Shown in pieces: positions 45,497 through 54,462 of a stretch of 64,000 nt of DNA (position 1 is its first letter; each line of letters begins with the position of its first letter). Source of the DNA: Sphingobacteriales bacterium (GTDB lineage Bacteria; Bacteroidota; Bacteroidia; Chitinophagales; JADIYW01); the NCBI GenBank assembly GCA_016719635.1, contig JADJYT010000002.1, forward strand, positions 62,001-126,000. The letters run 5' to 3'. A program made the translations under genes and the position numbers. Under the pieces are notes generated by a model. The model worked only from the letters and a program-made list of their open reading frames with translations. It was not told the DNA's origin and made no database searches.

Positions 45497-45511
45497 CTTA
45501 AGGAATCCGCT

Positions 45512-46615
45512 TTATTGTTTTGTACTTACGCTTTTGATCAGATTTTTGATATTTTTCCAGTAATGTCTCTTGAAATACACAGCAAGCACAATCATAATAT
45601 CGATTATAATCCCGAACATCATGTAAGTGATCAGCTGACTTCTGGTAGAGACCATATTTACTGCCAACGGCAAATGCGGTTCATCAATAGTCTGGAATAA
45701 CGGCATGATTGACTGCAGGTTTGTTTTTGAACCTTCCAGTGCAGTTGCGGTTTGAGCATAAAGCCCTTCTAACAATCCTTTATTTCTGATATACCTTGTT
45801 TCATTCAGGTCAGCCTTGTATGTAACAAGGTTATTGGCTTTGTCTTTATAGTCCGCCAGGTTATATTCCGAATTTTCCAGCTGCGCCTTCACATACGCCA
45901 GTTTCTCTTCCAGGAAGTCCACCGTTATTTTAGCTTTTCTGGTTGCCCGTTCGATATAATAGTCCGTTAGGTTATCATAGAAACACTCACACAATAATTT
46001 TGAAAATTCCTCATCGCCTGTAGTAACAGTAATGGAATATATTTCCGCTTCGTTATAATCAACGGATACCATACCCCTGATACCTCCTAAAATACCCTTA
46101 AACACCAGATAATCCTGGATACTCATATCTTTTACGGTGATTAATTCCTTAAAATAGCTTGTCTTGTATCCGGAATAGAGGCGCAGGTAATGATTCGCCA
46201 GAAAATCTTCTCTTCCTTTAAAGACAATCTTTTTAAAGACCATCTTGGAACCTACTTTTTCGGTAAAGGCATATTCTTTCAATTTCTTAGGATTGGCAAA
46301 ACTGGAGTTGGTGGTTTGAAGCAGGTTAGAAAATGACCCCCCTCCACCGGGCACCTGCGGTCGTTCTTCCGAGAGGAAAAAGGTAATCTTGGCTGTATAA
46401 GTAGGTTTTACCTGCTTCCCTTTGTAATAGCCATACAAGGACATCAGAATAATGGGAATAACAAGAAGAAACGCTAACTTACCAACGATGGAAAAGAACT
46501 CCTTCAAGAATGCAATAAATAAAATCAGCCCCTGATCTTTGGTTTCAGGTACCGTTTCATTTTCTCTTTTCTCAGCAGGAGGAGTTATGACGTCCGTTTC
46601 TTCGTTGTTTTCCAT
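45512..46615 (-). CDS. Wzz-like polysaccharide chain-length determinant
   Basis: The 367-residue inner-membrane protein has two transmembrane helices (about 43-62 and 330-350) flanking a periplasmic helical domain. That domain contains KITVDFLEEKLAYVKAQLEN, the coiled region typical of Wzz/polysaccharide co-polymerases. The N-terminal cytoplasmic part is acidic and there is no kinase domain, so this is the Wzz type rather than the BY-kinase type. It lies between the outer-membrane exporter and rfbC, seven bases after the exporter gene. Confidence 0.85.
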   Translation of the reverse strand: MENNEETDVITPPAEKRENETVPETKDQGLILFIAFLKEFFSIVGKLAFLLVIPIILMSLYGYYKGKQVKPTYTAKITFFLSEERPQVPGGGGSFSNLLQTTNSSFANPKKLKEYAFTEKVGSKMVFKKIVFKGREDFLANHYLRLYSGYKTSYFKELITVKDMSIQDYLVFKGILGGIRGMVSVDYNEAEIYSITVTTGDEEFSKLLCECFYDNLTDYYIERATRKAKITVDFLEEKLAYVKAQLENSEYNLADYKDKANNLVTYKADLNETRYIRNKGLLEGLYAQTATALEGSKTNLQSIMPLFQTIDEPHLPLAVNMVSTRSQLITYMMFGIIIDIMIVLAVYFKRHYWKNIKNLIKSVSTKQ

Positions 46616-46622
46616 CTCTTGC

Positions 46623-49211
46623 CTATTTATTGGTATTTCTCACAGTTAAGAAAAGTAAATAAAGCGTCAGGACAGAAGATATGGCTGAAATGGTAGCCGT
46701 TAAAATCTTCTGAAGCTTTTGTCCCGCTTCTCCGCTAGATACCCTTGTCCTATCCTTTTTAATTTTAGCCTCCTTGGAAGGTATCACTATCGTAGATCCT
46801 TTTTCTACCTTAGGGTAATTTTTTCCAAACATGGAACGGCGCGTTCCCAGTATTTGTCCGTTTGGACGGATAACATAGGTTTTCAATCTGTATGCGCTAT
46901 CACTAAAGCCAGCGCCATATTTATAGATATAATATTTGGCGTCTTTTCCTTCCGTAAAGGGCACATACAAGTGTTCCGGTTTTTTCTCCGTAGGGTAATT
47001 AAATTGTCCTTTTAAAGCCACTAAGTCCTTGATTGCGGGCACATCTATTACATCCCCCTTCTTAAGCACATAGTTAAACTTGGATGTTTTGTATTTGATA
47101 GCCTTTGAAACATCCGTCAGGATATCGCCTATCCCGTCTTCTGTCCGATACAACCGGGCGCCGTCTGCATAAGCAAAGCGTGTGAGACCACCTGCACGTT
47201 CAATGACAGAAGACAATCGTTCGTCTTTTGTTGTCAGCACGTAATCACCGGGGTAAAGCACCTCTCCTTTAATCGTTACCTTCATCTGATATTCAAACTC
47301 CGGAGTTGGCCGAACGTAAATCTGGTCATAAGGTTGCAGTTTGATGGAATTTGCAACCGGGTCTTTTCCGATATTTTTACTGATACTGTAATTGAGTATG
47401 GTCACCTGAGTAGGTACCGACTGGGAAATGGCCTTATCGTAGTTTGCTATCCGTGCAATCTCAATTCTGTTTGATGCCGCTTCCATTTTAAAGCCTTGTG
47501 CCAGAATCAACGCATCTGCCAGTGTCATACTTTCCATGTATGGGAATGTGTCCGTTTTGCGCACCATTCCGTTGACTTCCACATAATATCTGTCAATTCT
47601 TCTTAAATCTTTCAGTACATAAATCTTGTCCCGTTTCTTGAGTTTAAACGTATCCATCGACAGGTAATTATCTGTGGTATCTATCTTAAAGGATATCAGT
47701 TTTTCCGTTAAGTCATCATTGACCCGATAGATGATGACTATCTCCAATACATCCCTGAATGTCAGCAACATGTTGTCTTCAGAAGTTTTATCTTCGATCA
47801 CTCTGTTTAAATCAATTTTGAAGGAGTGCTTTCTGAAATCATCAAAATTCGTTCTGATCAAGTAAGCTTCCTCCAAATAGGCATCTTCTTTTAATCCTTG
47901 TGCTTTTGTAATTAAATCCCAAACCCTGTCGCCTTCCTGCCATTGATATCTTCCCGGCAGCAATACAGACCCTAAAATCTCATTGTAGTTCTTAATCTTT
48001 TCTGGAATAGAACGAACGCCGATGACATCTCCATTCTTTAATTCAATCTTGCCGCCCACAATTCGGATACTGTCAAGATTATAATCTATCAGAATTTGTT
48101 TGTTTTCTTCGAAACGCCTTATCTGAACCACTTTTGTAAATGCATCCGGTTTGTAATTCCCGCAAAACTTCAGGAGGTCTTCGAATGTTTCTCCGGGCAG
48201 CATTTCATATTTCCCTTCGCGGTTTACGGCACCTTCCACCTTCACAATATTCTTTTGTGCCGGCACGTATATATAGTCGTTGTTGTCCAGGAAGATATCA
48301 TCTTGCTTTTCGGGTGTAAACAAGAATTTGTACAAGTCGAATTTCCGGATAATTTTTCCGTCGCGTTTGATTTGTATATCTCTGACGGAGCCTGATTTCG
48401 AAGGGCCGCCTACATAAGCCAGAATGTTGTAAGCCGTATTGATGGCGGGAAAGGTATACGAACCCGGGTTTTCTACATCACCGACAACATTGATGGTTAT
48501 AACGCGTGAATAGTTGATGGATACATCAAAATCTGATTTATCAATCATATAGGCATTTGCAAAACGGGTCTTTAATAATTCTTTAGCCTGTAGTAACGTC
48601 AAACCTTTTAAGTAAACACGTCCGATATTTTCCTGTTGGATATACCCGTCCTTATCAATATAAAATAGGCGGTTATAGTCCGCATAACCCCAAATGGAAA
48701 CAACGATCTGGTCACCGACACCCAGTATATAATTGGAGGGTGGTTTAATATCCACGGCATTATTAAATATCTTCACATCTTTTTGGCGGAAATAGGTAAA
48801 CCCGTAAATATCCACCGTATCTAACCTGGCTCTTAATTCCCTTGTCGCTGTTGCCGTAATCTTCTCCACCGTTTCGGAAGCCTTTTGGGCTTCCTTTAAT
48901 AATTTATCCGGCGTATTGATATTACCTTTTACCTCATTGGCATTGGTTGCATTACCCAATGATCCGGCCTGTTCATCCGCATCTTTCGATCTTGGATTAA
49001 ACCCTTTTGCAATATCCTGCGATTTTTTTGTTTCCTCCACCTTGATTTCCCCTTGTTTTATCTGAAGGGTATCTTCAATCTTCTTGAAAATATCCTTTAT
49101 AGACGGCTCAGGATTGGCTGGCGGGATAAACGGTATGATCAGCTGTGCATTGCCTATCGAAAAGCAAAAAAGCAATCCACTTAAAATCACTATCTTTTTT
49201 ATCATTTTCAT
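46623..49211 (-). CDS. Wza-like polysaccharide export protein with multiple SLBB domains
   Basis: The 862-residue product has a signal peptide (IVILSGLLFCFSIGNAQ) and then a Poly_export domain: PPSNYILGVGDQIVVSIWGY, DKDGYIQQENIGRVYLKGLT. Several SLBB repeats follow, for example VVGDVENPGSYTFPAINTAY, VEGAVNREGKYEMLPGETFE and TIKGEVLYPGDYVLTTKDER. A C-terminal helix (ISAISSVLTLYLLFLTV) may anchor it. It forms the outer-membrane channel for polysaccharide. There is no lipobox cysteine, unlike Wza. It starts 72 bases after rfbB, the longest gap in this operon. Confidence 0.92.
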   Translation of the reverse strand: MKMIKKIVILSGLLFCFSIGNAQLIIPFIPPANPEPSIKDIFKKIEDTLQIKQGEIKVEETKKSQDIAKGFNPRSKDADEQAGSLGNATNANEVKGNINTPDKLLKEAQKASETVEKITATATRELRARLDTVDIYGFTYFRQKDVKIFNNAVDIKPPSNYILGVGDQIVVSIWGYADYNRLFYIDKDGYIQQENIGRVYLKGLTLLQAKELLKTRFANAYMIDKSDFDVSINYSRVITINVVGDVENPGSYTFPAINTAYNILAYVGGPSKSGSVRDIQIKRDGKIIRKFDLYKFLFTPEKQDDIFLDNNDYIYVPAQKNIVKVEGAVNREGKYEMLPGETFEDLLKFCGNYKPDAFTKVVQIRRFEENKQILIDYNLDSIRIVGGKIELKNGDVIGVRSIPEKIKNYNEILGSVLLPGRYQWQEGDRVWDLITKAQGLKEDAYLEEAYLIRTNFDDFRKHSFKIDLNRVIEDKTSEDNMLLTFRDVLEIVIIYRVNDDLTEKLISFKIDTTDNYLSMDTFKLKKRDKIYVLKDLRRIDRYYVEVNGMVRKTDTFPYMESMTLADALILAQGFKMEAASNRIEIARIANYDKAISQSVPTQVTILNYSISKNIGKDPVANSIKLQPYDQIYVRPTPEFEYQMKVTIKGEVLYPGDYVLTTKDERLSSVIERAGGLTRFAYADGARLYRTEDGIGDILTDVSKAIKYKTSKFNYVLKKGDVIDVPAIKDLVALKGQFNYPTEKKPEHLYVPFTEGKDAKYYIYKYGAGFSDSAYRLKTYVIRPNGQILGTRRSMFGKNYPKVEKGSTIVIPSKEAKIKKDRTRVSSGEAGQKLQKILTATISAISSVLTLYLLFLTVRNTNK

Positions 49212-49283
49212 TGTATGTTATTTCTTTTATTTGGATACATTTAAAGCCATTCGTCATGAAAACAGGTCATTCTTTAAGTCATA

Positions 49284-50336
49284 TCAAGCCAATTCGTATT
49301 GTTTTTTATAATAATTCAGATACTCGCCGGATGTAACATGCTTCAGCCATTCTTCATTTGCCAAATACCAGTCGACCGTTTTTTTCAGCCCATCTTCAAA
49401 GACCAATGACGGCTTCCAGCCGAGTTCGTTCTCCAGTTTGGATGCATCTATGGCATATCGCTTATCGTGTCCTGGTCTGTCTTTTACATAAGTTATCAAC
49501 TGCTCAGAAGTACCCTCCGGACGGTTCAGCTTATGATCCATTATCCTACACAGCAACCTTATCAGGTCGATATTCTGCCATTCGTTAAATCCGCCGATAT
49601 TGTAGGTCTCCCCTACCTTTCCTTTGTGGTAGATAACATCAATCGCGACAGCATGATCCTCTACAAACAACCAGTCTCTGGTATAATCACCTTTGCCATA
49701 TACCGGAAGAGATTGGTTGTTACTGATATTATTGATGAATAGCGGTATCAATTTTTCCGGAAACTGATAGGAGCCGTAATTATTGGAACAATTGGAAATA
49801 ACCACAGGCAAATCATAAGTATTGTTATACGCTCTTACAAAATGGTCGGAACTGGCTTTTGACGCAGAATACGGCGAACGTGGGTCATAGGATGTTTCTT
49901 CTGTAAATAATCCTGTTTCACCCAAACTGCCATAAACTTCATCCGTGGAAACATGGTAAAATATTTTTCCTTCAAAATTTCCTTTCCAGCTTTCCCTGGC
50001 TGCATTCAGCAAATTAACCGTCCCCACCACGTTCGTCATGATAAATTCAAGCGGATTCAGGATAGACCTGTCTACATGCGATTCTGCTGCCAGATGGATA
50101 ACGCCGTCAAATGCATATTTACAGAACAGATTCCTGACGTGCTCCGCATCCACGATATCAATTTTCTCAAACGTATAATTGGGTTTGTCCTCGATATCCC
50201 TCAGGTTTTCAAGATTCCCTGCATAAGTCAGCTTATCCAGATTCACAATGTTGTAATCCGGATATTTATTGACAAACAGCCTCACAACGTGTGACCCGAT
50301 AAATCCTGCTCCTCCGGTAATCAAAATTGTCTTCAT
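49284..50336 (-). CDS. rfbB: dTDP-glucose 4,6-dehydratase
   Basis: RfbB (RmlB) converts dTDP-glucose to dTDP-4-keto-6-deoxyglucose. The 350-residue SDR protein has GGAGFIGSHVV (NAD site), HLAAESHVDRSI, YHVSTDEVYGSLG and the catalytic YSASKASSD motif (YxxxK). NNYGSYQFPEKLIPLFI and RDWLFVEDHAVAID follow. It starts four bases after the dehydrogenase gene. The nearby RfbC acts on its product. Confidence 0.97.
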   Translation of the reverse strand: MKTILITGGAGFIGSHVVRLFVNKYPDYNIVNLDKLTYAGNLENLRDIEDKPNYTFEKIDIVDAEHVRNLFCKYAFDGVIHLAAESHVDRSILNPLEFIMTNVVGTVNLLNAARESWKGNFEGKIFYHVSTDEVYGSLGETGLFTEETSYDPRSPYSASKASSDHFVRAYNNTYDLPVVISNCSNNYGSYQFPEKLIPLFINNISNNQSLPVYGKGDYTRDWLFVEDHAVAIDVIYHKGKVGETYNIGGFNEWQNIDLIRLLCRIMDHKLNRPEGTSEQLITYVKDRPGHDKRYAIDASKLENELGWKPSLVFEDGLKKTVDWYLANEEWLKHVTSGEYLNYYKKQYELA

Positions 50337-50340
50337 ATCC

Positions 50341-51648
50341 TTATAATGTCCAATGCTGTAAATTGGATATTTTTGATGTGTACATATTCTTTATATCGAC
50401 TAAAATAGCATCTTTATTTGCTAAGTTACTAAAATAATTTTCATCCAGTTGTTTATAAGCATCATGAGAAACGGCCACTATGATGACATCGTATTTCCCT
50501 GATGTGTCTTTTTTCAGTTCAACGCCATATTCTTCATGCACTTCCCAGGCATCGGCCATCACATCTACCATTTCAACATCCATATGGAATTCCTTCAATT
50601 CATTGTAGAGATTAAACACCTTGGAATTTCGGATATCCGTCACATTCTCCTTAAAAGTAGCCCCCATGATCAAGGCTCTGCACTGAGATGGGTTTTTTCC
50701 TTTTCCCAGCAAAAACTGCACCACTTTCTTCGCTATATAATTCGGCATACCATCATTGATGTTTCTGCCGCTAAGGATGATTTGAGGTTTATATCCCAGT
50801 TCGTTGGATTTATAAGTTAAATAATATGGGTCCACTCCTATGCAATGTCCGCCCACCAAACCAGGCTGAAACTTCAGGAAATTCCATTTAGTTCCTGCCG
50901 CTTCCAATACGTCGTAGGTATTGATATCCATTAAATTGAAAATCTGGGAGAGCTCATTCATCAGGGCGATATTCAAATCCCTTTGTGTATTTTCAATCAC
51001 TTTAGCAGCCTCCGCCACTTTGATGGAAGCTGCTTTATAGACACCCGGCTCGATAATGGAACCATAAACCGCCGCAATATTTTCCAGCGATTCTCCATCA
51101 CAACCGGAAACGATCTTGGTGATCTTTGTTAAAGTATGCAGTGTATCACCCGGATTGATTCGCTCGGGGGAATAGCCCACTTTGAAATCTTCTTTATATT
51201 TTAATCCGGAAAGCTCTTCAATAACAGGGACACAATCTTCTTCCGTACAGCCGGGGTATACCGTTGACTCAAAGACCACATAATCTCCTTTCTTGATAAC
51301 TTTTCCGATCGTTCTGGAAGCACCGGTCAACGGCTTTAAATCCGGCACATTATGTTCATCCACCGGCGTTGGAACCGCTACGATGAAGAAAGTTGCTTTT
51401 TTCAGAACATCATTATCGGCGGTAAAAACAATATCACAACCTTCAAAGGCAGAAGCAGGCAGTTCGTTGCTGGGATCCATATGATTGGACATCATTTCCA
51501 CCCTTTTTTCATTGATATCAAAGCCAATGACTTTGAATTTTTTAGCTAATTCGAGGGCAATGGGCAACTCGACATACCCCAGGCCCAATACGCCTATTAT
51601 CTTCTCTTTTCGGGTAAATAAATCTAAATATTGCTGTTCGTGTGACAT
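50341..51648 (-). CDS. UDP-N-acetyl-D-galactosamine/mannosamine dehydrogenase family protein
   Basis: The 435-residue protein belongs to the UDP-glucose/UDP-HexNAc dehydrogenase family, which oxidises C6 of a nucleotide sugar to the uronic acid. Family marks are DPSNELPASAFEG, FFIVAVPTPVDEHNVPDLKP, VVFESTVYPGCTEEDCVPVI, FKVGYSPERINPGD and KFQPGLVGGHCIGVDPYYLT (catalytic Cys). The N-terminal Rossmann motif is GLGYVELP, where GLGYVGLP is normal; the third glycine is replaced by Glu. Context (Wza-like, Wzz-like, RfbB, RfbC) points to polysaccharide synthesis. ATG 51648 is chosen, since TTG 51669 lies inside a promoter box. Confidence 0.92.
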   Translation of the reverse strand: MSHEQQYLDLFTRKEKIIGVLGLGYVELPIALELAKKFKVIGFDINEKRVEMMSNHMDPSNELPASAFEGCDIVFTADNDVLKKATFFIVAVPTPVDEHNVPDLKPLTGASRTIGKVIKKGDYVVFESTVYPGCTEEDCVPVIEELSGLKYKEDFKVGYSPERINPGDTLHTLTKITKIVSGCDGESLENIAAVYGSIIEPGVYKAASIKVAEAAKVIENTQRDLNIALMNELSQIFNLMDINTYDVLEAAGTKWNFLKFQPGLVGGHCIGVDPYYLTYKSNELGYKPQIILSGRNINDGMPNYIAKKVVQFLLGKGKNPSQCRALIMGATFKENVTDIRNSKVFNLYNELKEFHMDVEMVDVMADAWEVHEEYGVELKKDTSGKYDVIIVAVSHDAYKQLDENYFSNLANKDAILVDIKNMYTSKISNLQHWTL

Positions 51649-51666
51649 TTTACGAGTACGAAATGG

Positions 51667-51674
51667 CAAAAATA
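51667..51674 (-). promoter_or_regulatory. -7 promoter box of the polysaccharide operon
   Basis: TATTTTTG on the minus strand, followed by C, is a perfect TAnnTTTG box ending 18 bases before the ATG at 51648. No strong -33 TTG is seen. It would drive the six-gene run down to cysQ. Confidence 0.55.
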
Positions 51675-51757
51675 CGAATTTTTCAGTTAAATATTTCAGT
51701 ATAAACGGTTAACAAATAATAAGTTTGCCTTAATTTCCGATAGTCCGCCTATAAGCC

Positions 51758-51765
51758 TAATTTTG
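51758..51765 (+). promoter_or_regulatory. -7 promoter box of waaA
   Basis: TAATTTTG matches TAnnTTTG exactly and ends six bases before the waaA ATG at 51772. As for ftsK, the spacing predicts a message with little or no leader. Confidence 0.5.
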
Positions 51766-51771
51766 TGAAAT

Positions 51772-52992
51772 ATGGGATTCTGTTACTCGATTCTAATTCA
51801 ATGTTACCATTTGGCCATCCGTTTTGCAGCGCTTTTTAGCAAAAAAGCCCGAAATTGGCTGGATGTAAGAAAGAATTGGCAGGAAGAATTATTCGAAAAA
51901 ACGACCCCACACAGCAGCTATTGTTGGGTCCATTGTGCCTCTGCCGGTGAATTTGAACAGGCCATCCCTCTCCTTCAATCATTAAAATCAACGGATAATT
52001 CTCTAAAAACAGCTGTCAGTTTTTTTTCTGCTTCCGGATTTGAACTTTATAAAAACTCCGGTAAAGCCGACCTGTTTTTTCATTTCCCCATTGACACCAA
52101 AGAAAATGCGTGCAGGTTGATTCAGCTTCTTCGTCCTGTTTTTGTATTATTTATCCGCAATGAAATCTGGTGGAATACACTCTCACAACTCAAAACAAAA
52201 GAGATTCCTGCTTTTTTAGTTAATGCGCCGAATTGGCAGAAACGGTCACTTATCTACCAAAAATACCTGGACAGGTCCTATCCGCTTTTTACAAAAATAT
52301 TCGACACTTCCACTTATGGGGATACCAAACTGGAGCAGGTATTGGCAAACAGAAATGAAGCTTTTGCTGATTCTGTTTTAGAGGATTTTTGCAAAGATGC
52401 GGAAGTCATACTTGTTGGAAGCAGCTGGCAAACGGAAGAGTCCTATATCGCTTCCTTCTATCAGTCACACCGCACTGAATTTCCAAATCTAAAAATCATT
52501 CTTGCTCCGCATGACTATGACGAATACAAAGCGGTGGAATTAAGGAAATTATTTTCTGCCGGTCAGGCAGCTGACATGGATGATGTGGCTCTATACAGTT
52601 CATTTATCCATAAAAACAACAATCCGCGAATTCTGTTTCTGGATAAAAAAGGGATTCTAAAATATGCCTACCGGTTTGCGGCAATCGCTTTTATTGGTGG
52701 CGGTTTTGACAAAACGGTTCATAATGTTGCAGAGGCTGCCGTATACGGTATTCCGACAACATTTGGCCCTAACTTCATAAAGTTCGAAGAAATTGTCAGT
52801 TTAACAAACCAGCACATTGCTTTTCCGGTCAGCAATTACGAGACATTGGAAGATACTTTGCTTGAATGGCTTTTAGATCATAAAAAACTGACCGAAATAA
52901 ACAGCGGGCTGAGTATCTATTTTGAGCAACAATTAATGACCTCCGGACGTATTATTGCCGAAATTTTAGCACAAAAAAATTCCCGCCGGTAG
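51772..52992 (+). CDS. waaA: 3-deoxy-D-manno-octulosonic acid (Kdo) transferase
   Basis: WaaA (KdtA) adds Kdo to lipid A precursor at the inner membrane. The 406-residue product has an N-terminal membrane-associated helix, WVHCASAGEFEQAIPLLQSL (family signature with catalytic Glu), VFLIRNEIWW-like VLFIRNEIWWNT, VGSSWQTEE, ILAPHDYDE and FIGGGFDKTVHNVAEAAVYG (the nucleotide-sugar site). The stop TAG at 52990-52992 falls in the loop of a terminator hairpin. It indicates that the host makes lipid A-based LPS or a short form of it. Confidence 0.95.
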   Translation: MGFCYSILIQCYHLAIRFAALFSKKARNWLDVRKNWQEELFEKTTPHSSYCWVHCASAGEFEQAIPLLQSLKSTDNSLKTAVSFFSASGFELYKNSGKADLFFHFPIDTKENACRLIQLLRPVFVLFIRNEIWWNTLSQLKTKEIPAFLVNAPNWQKRSLIYQKYLDRSYPLFTKIFDTSTYGDTKLEQVLANRNEAFADSVLEDFCKDAEVILVGSSWQTEESYIASFYQSHRTEFPNLKIILAPHDYDEYKAVELRKLFSAGQAADMDDVALYSSFIHKNNNPRILFLDKKGILKYAYRFAAIAFIGGGFDKTVHNVAEAAVYGIPTTFGPNFIKFEEIVSLTNQHIAFPVSNYETLEDTLLEWLLDHKKLTEINSGLSIYFEQQLMTSGRIIAEILAQKNSRR

Positions 52993-53013
52993 GGCGGGAA
53001 TAGAGCGTGTTTT
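52972..53013. terminator. Bidirectional intrinsic terminator between waaA and the acidic repeat protein gene
   Basis: ATTCCCGCC at 52979-52987 and GGCGGGAAT at 52993-53001 form a nine-base-pair stem with a five-base loop that contains the waaA stop codon. On the plus strand a short T run follows near 53009. On the minus strand the A run at 52973-52979 becomes a T tract, serving the converging gene that ends at 53030. Confidence 0.8.
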
Positions 53014-53029
53014 TATAAGATTCCGACTT

Positions 53030-54439
53030 CTAATTGAATCTTTTCTGCAATAAATCCATAAAACGATCCACCGCAGTTGTTTTAGTATCCCAATTGAATT
53101 TATTCCACAGATTATCTTTACAGAAATTTTCCGCCGCACTGAAAGAATTCAAGGCATCAATCTGCTTTAATCCTTTTTCATATTCTGCAAACTGGTTTCC
53201 GAACAGTTCCCGCACAAAAATAAACTTATCGTTCAATGCGATGGATTCACTCAATGTCTTGCTGATGGCGGTATGTACATTTTCTAAAACCGTTTGAGGT
53301 TTAAAAATCTCATTTAAAGAGGACGGAGTCAATTCTTCCACGACCGTTTCCACTTCTCGCTCTACCACCAGCACAGACTCGTTACCAAAAGAATTACCGT
53401 TATTTTCCGGAAGGAATGATGAAAGCGCTGATGAAAAAGTTTCCTGCAGTTCTTCCTTTTCTTCTTCAAAGAATTCAAAAAGTTTAGGCTGGCTCTGTTG
53501 TTCAAACTTTTCGAACAACAAAGGTTCTTCTTTCTTCTTATCAGCCAATTCTTCGGCTAAAGTAAGTGGTTTCTGCTCCTGAAATTTAGACAGCACACTT
53601 TCGACTTCTGTCGTTAATTTTCCGACAAAAGTTGTATCAGATACTGCATTTTCGCGTACCTCCTCTACCAAAGACATCACGACAGGCTCTTCCACTTTAT
53701 TAACCGCATAATCTTCCGTGATGATGTTATCTACGGCATGCGTTTCGTTCACCAAGTTGTTTTCCGTGCGTTCATTCAATGCATAGTCCTCCGTAATGAT
53801 ACTTTGAACAAAGGTCACTTTCTCCCCTTCCGACTCCTGAACCAGTTTATTGATGGAATAATCTTCCGTAATAATGCTCTCCACAAAAGGAAGTACTTCA
53901 GTTTTTTCAACGATATGCTCTTCCGTTTCATTAACAGCGTAATCTTCCCTGATAATACTTTCCACCAGTGGTGTAATCTCCATCGTTGCTGCTTCTGCAG
54001 TTATATGTTCCTCCGTTTCATTTTCCATCAGAGGTATTTCCAGTCTGTTTTCATCTAACGCAGGTGATTCCAGCTGATCCATTGCTTCCGCTACAATGTC
54101 CTCCTGGAGTTCTGAGTTTGTCATATCTTCCACATTCGAGAGAGATGCTTCCAGTTCCTCTACATTAGACTGTTGTTGTACCTGAACGATTTCCTTTTCT
54201 TTTTTAGGGATAAATGTTTCCTCTATTGTTTCCGATGGAGTAAAGGAATTTTCTTCTTTCTGGCTTATTACTAAAGAGCGTTCGATATCTTCGATTCTGT
54301 CGATACTGGTATACAGGTATTTTTTCATCAGGAGCAATTCATCTCTTGACATGGTACCTTCCGACAAAATAGTCTTGTTTAAATTAGAAACTACCGTTAA
54401 ATAGTTCTCTATTTTTTGCAAAGCTTTTCTTATTTCCAT
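53030..54439 (-). CDS. Acidic repeat protein with conserved C-terminal helical domain, unknown function
   Basis: The 469-residue protein has no signal peptide or membrane helix and is strongly acidic. An N-terminal helical part (about 1-60, IENYLTVVSNLNKTILSEG) is followed by a long Glu-rich central region. This carries four tandem copies of a unit centred on VESIITEDYAVN (about residues 158-250). The last 95 residues (LNDKFIFVRELFGNQFAEYE and NFCKDNLWNKFNWDTKTTAV) form a helical domain that I recall in other Bacteroidota proteins of unknown role. It ends at a shared terminator with waaA. It lies divergent from tdk. I assign no function. Confidence 0.8.
   Translation of the reverse strand: MEIRKALQKIENYLTVVSNLNKTILSEGTMSRDELLLMKKYLYTSIDRIEDIERSLVISQKEENSFTPSETIEETFIPKKEKEIVQVQQQSNVEELEASLSNVEDMTNSELQEDIVAEAMDQLESPALDENRLEIPLMENETEEHITAEAATMEITPLVESIIREDYAVNETEEHIVEKTEVLPFVESIITEDYSINKLVQESEGEKVTFVQSIITEDYALNERTENNLVNETHAVDNIITEDYAVNKVEEPVVMSLVEEVRENAVSDTTFVGKLTTEVESVLSKFQEQKPLTLAEELADKKKEEPLLFEKFEQQSQPKLFEFFEEEKEELQETFSSALSSFLPENNGNSFGNESVLVVEREVETVVEELTPSSLNEIFKPQTVLENVHTAISKTLSESIALNDKFIFVRELFGNQFAEYEKGLKQIDALNSFSAAENFCKDNLWNKFNWDTKTTAVDRFMDLLQKRFN
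53697..53969. repeat. Four degenerate coding repeats in the acidic protein
   Basis: The minus strand encodes four copies spaced 72-84 bases apart: SIIREDYAVN, SIITEDYSIN, SIITEDYALN and NIITEDYAVN, each preceded by a hydrophobic-Val-Glu/Gln/Asp pair and followed by a variable acidic spacer. Core identity is high while the spacers have drifted, suggesting selection for the core. Confidence 0.8.
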
Positions 54440-54462
54440 CTGTTTTAGTAATTTGAGGTGAA

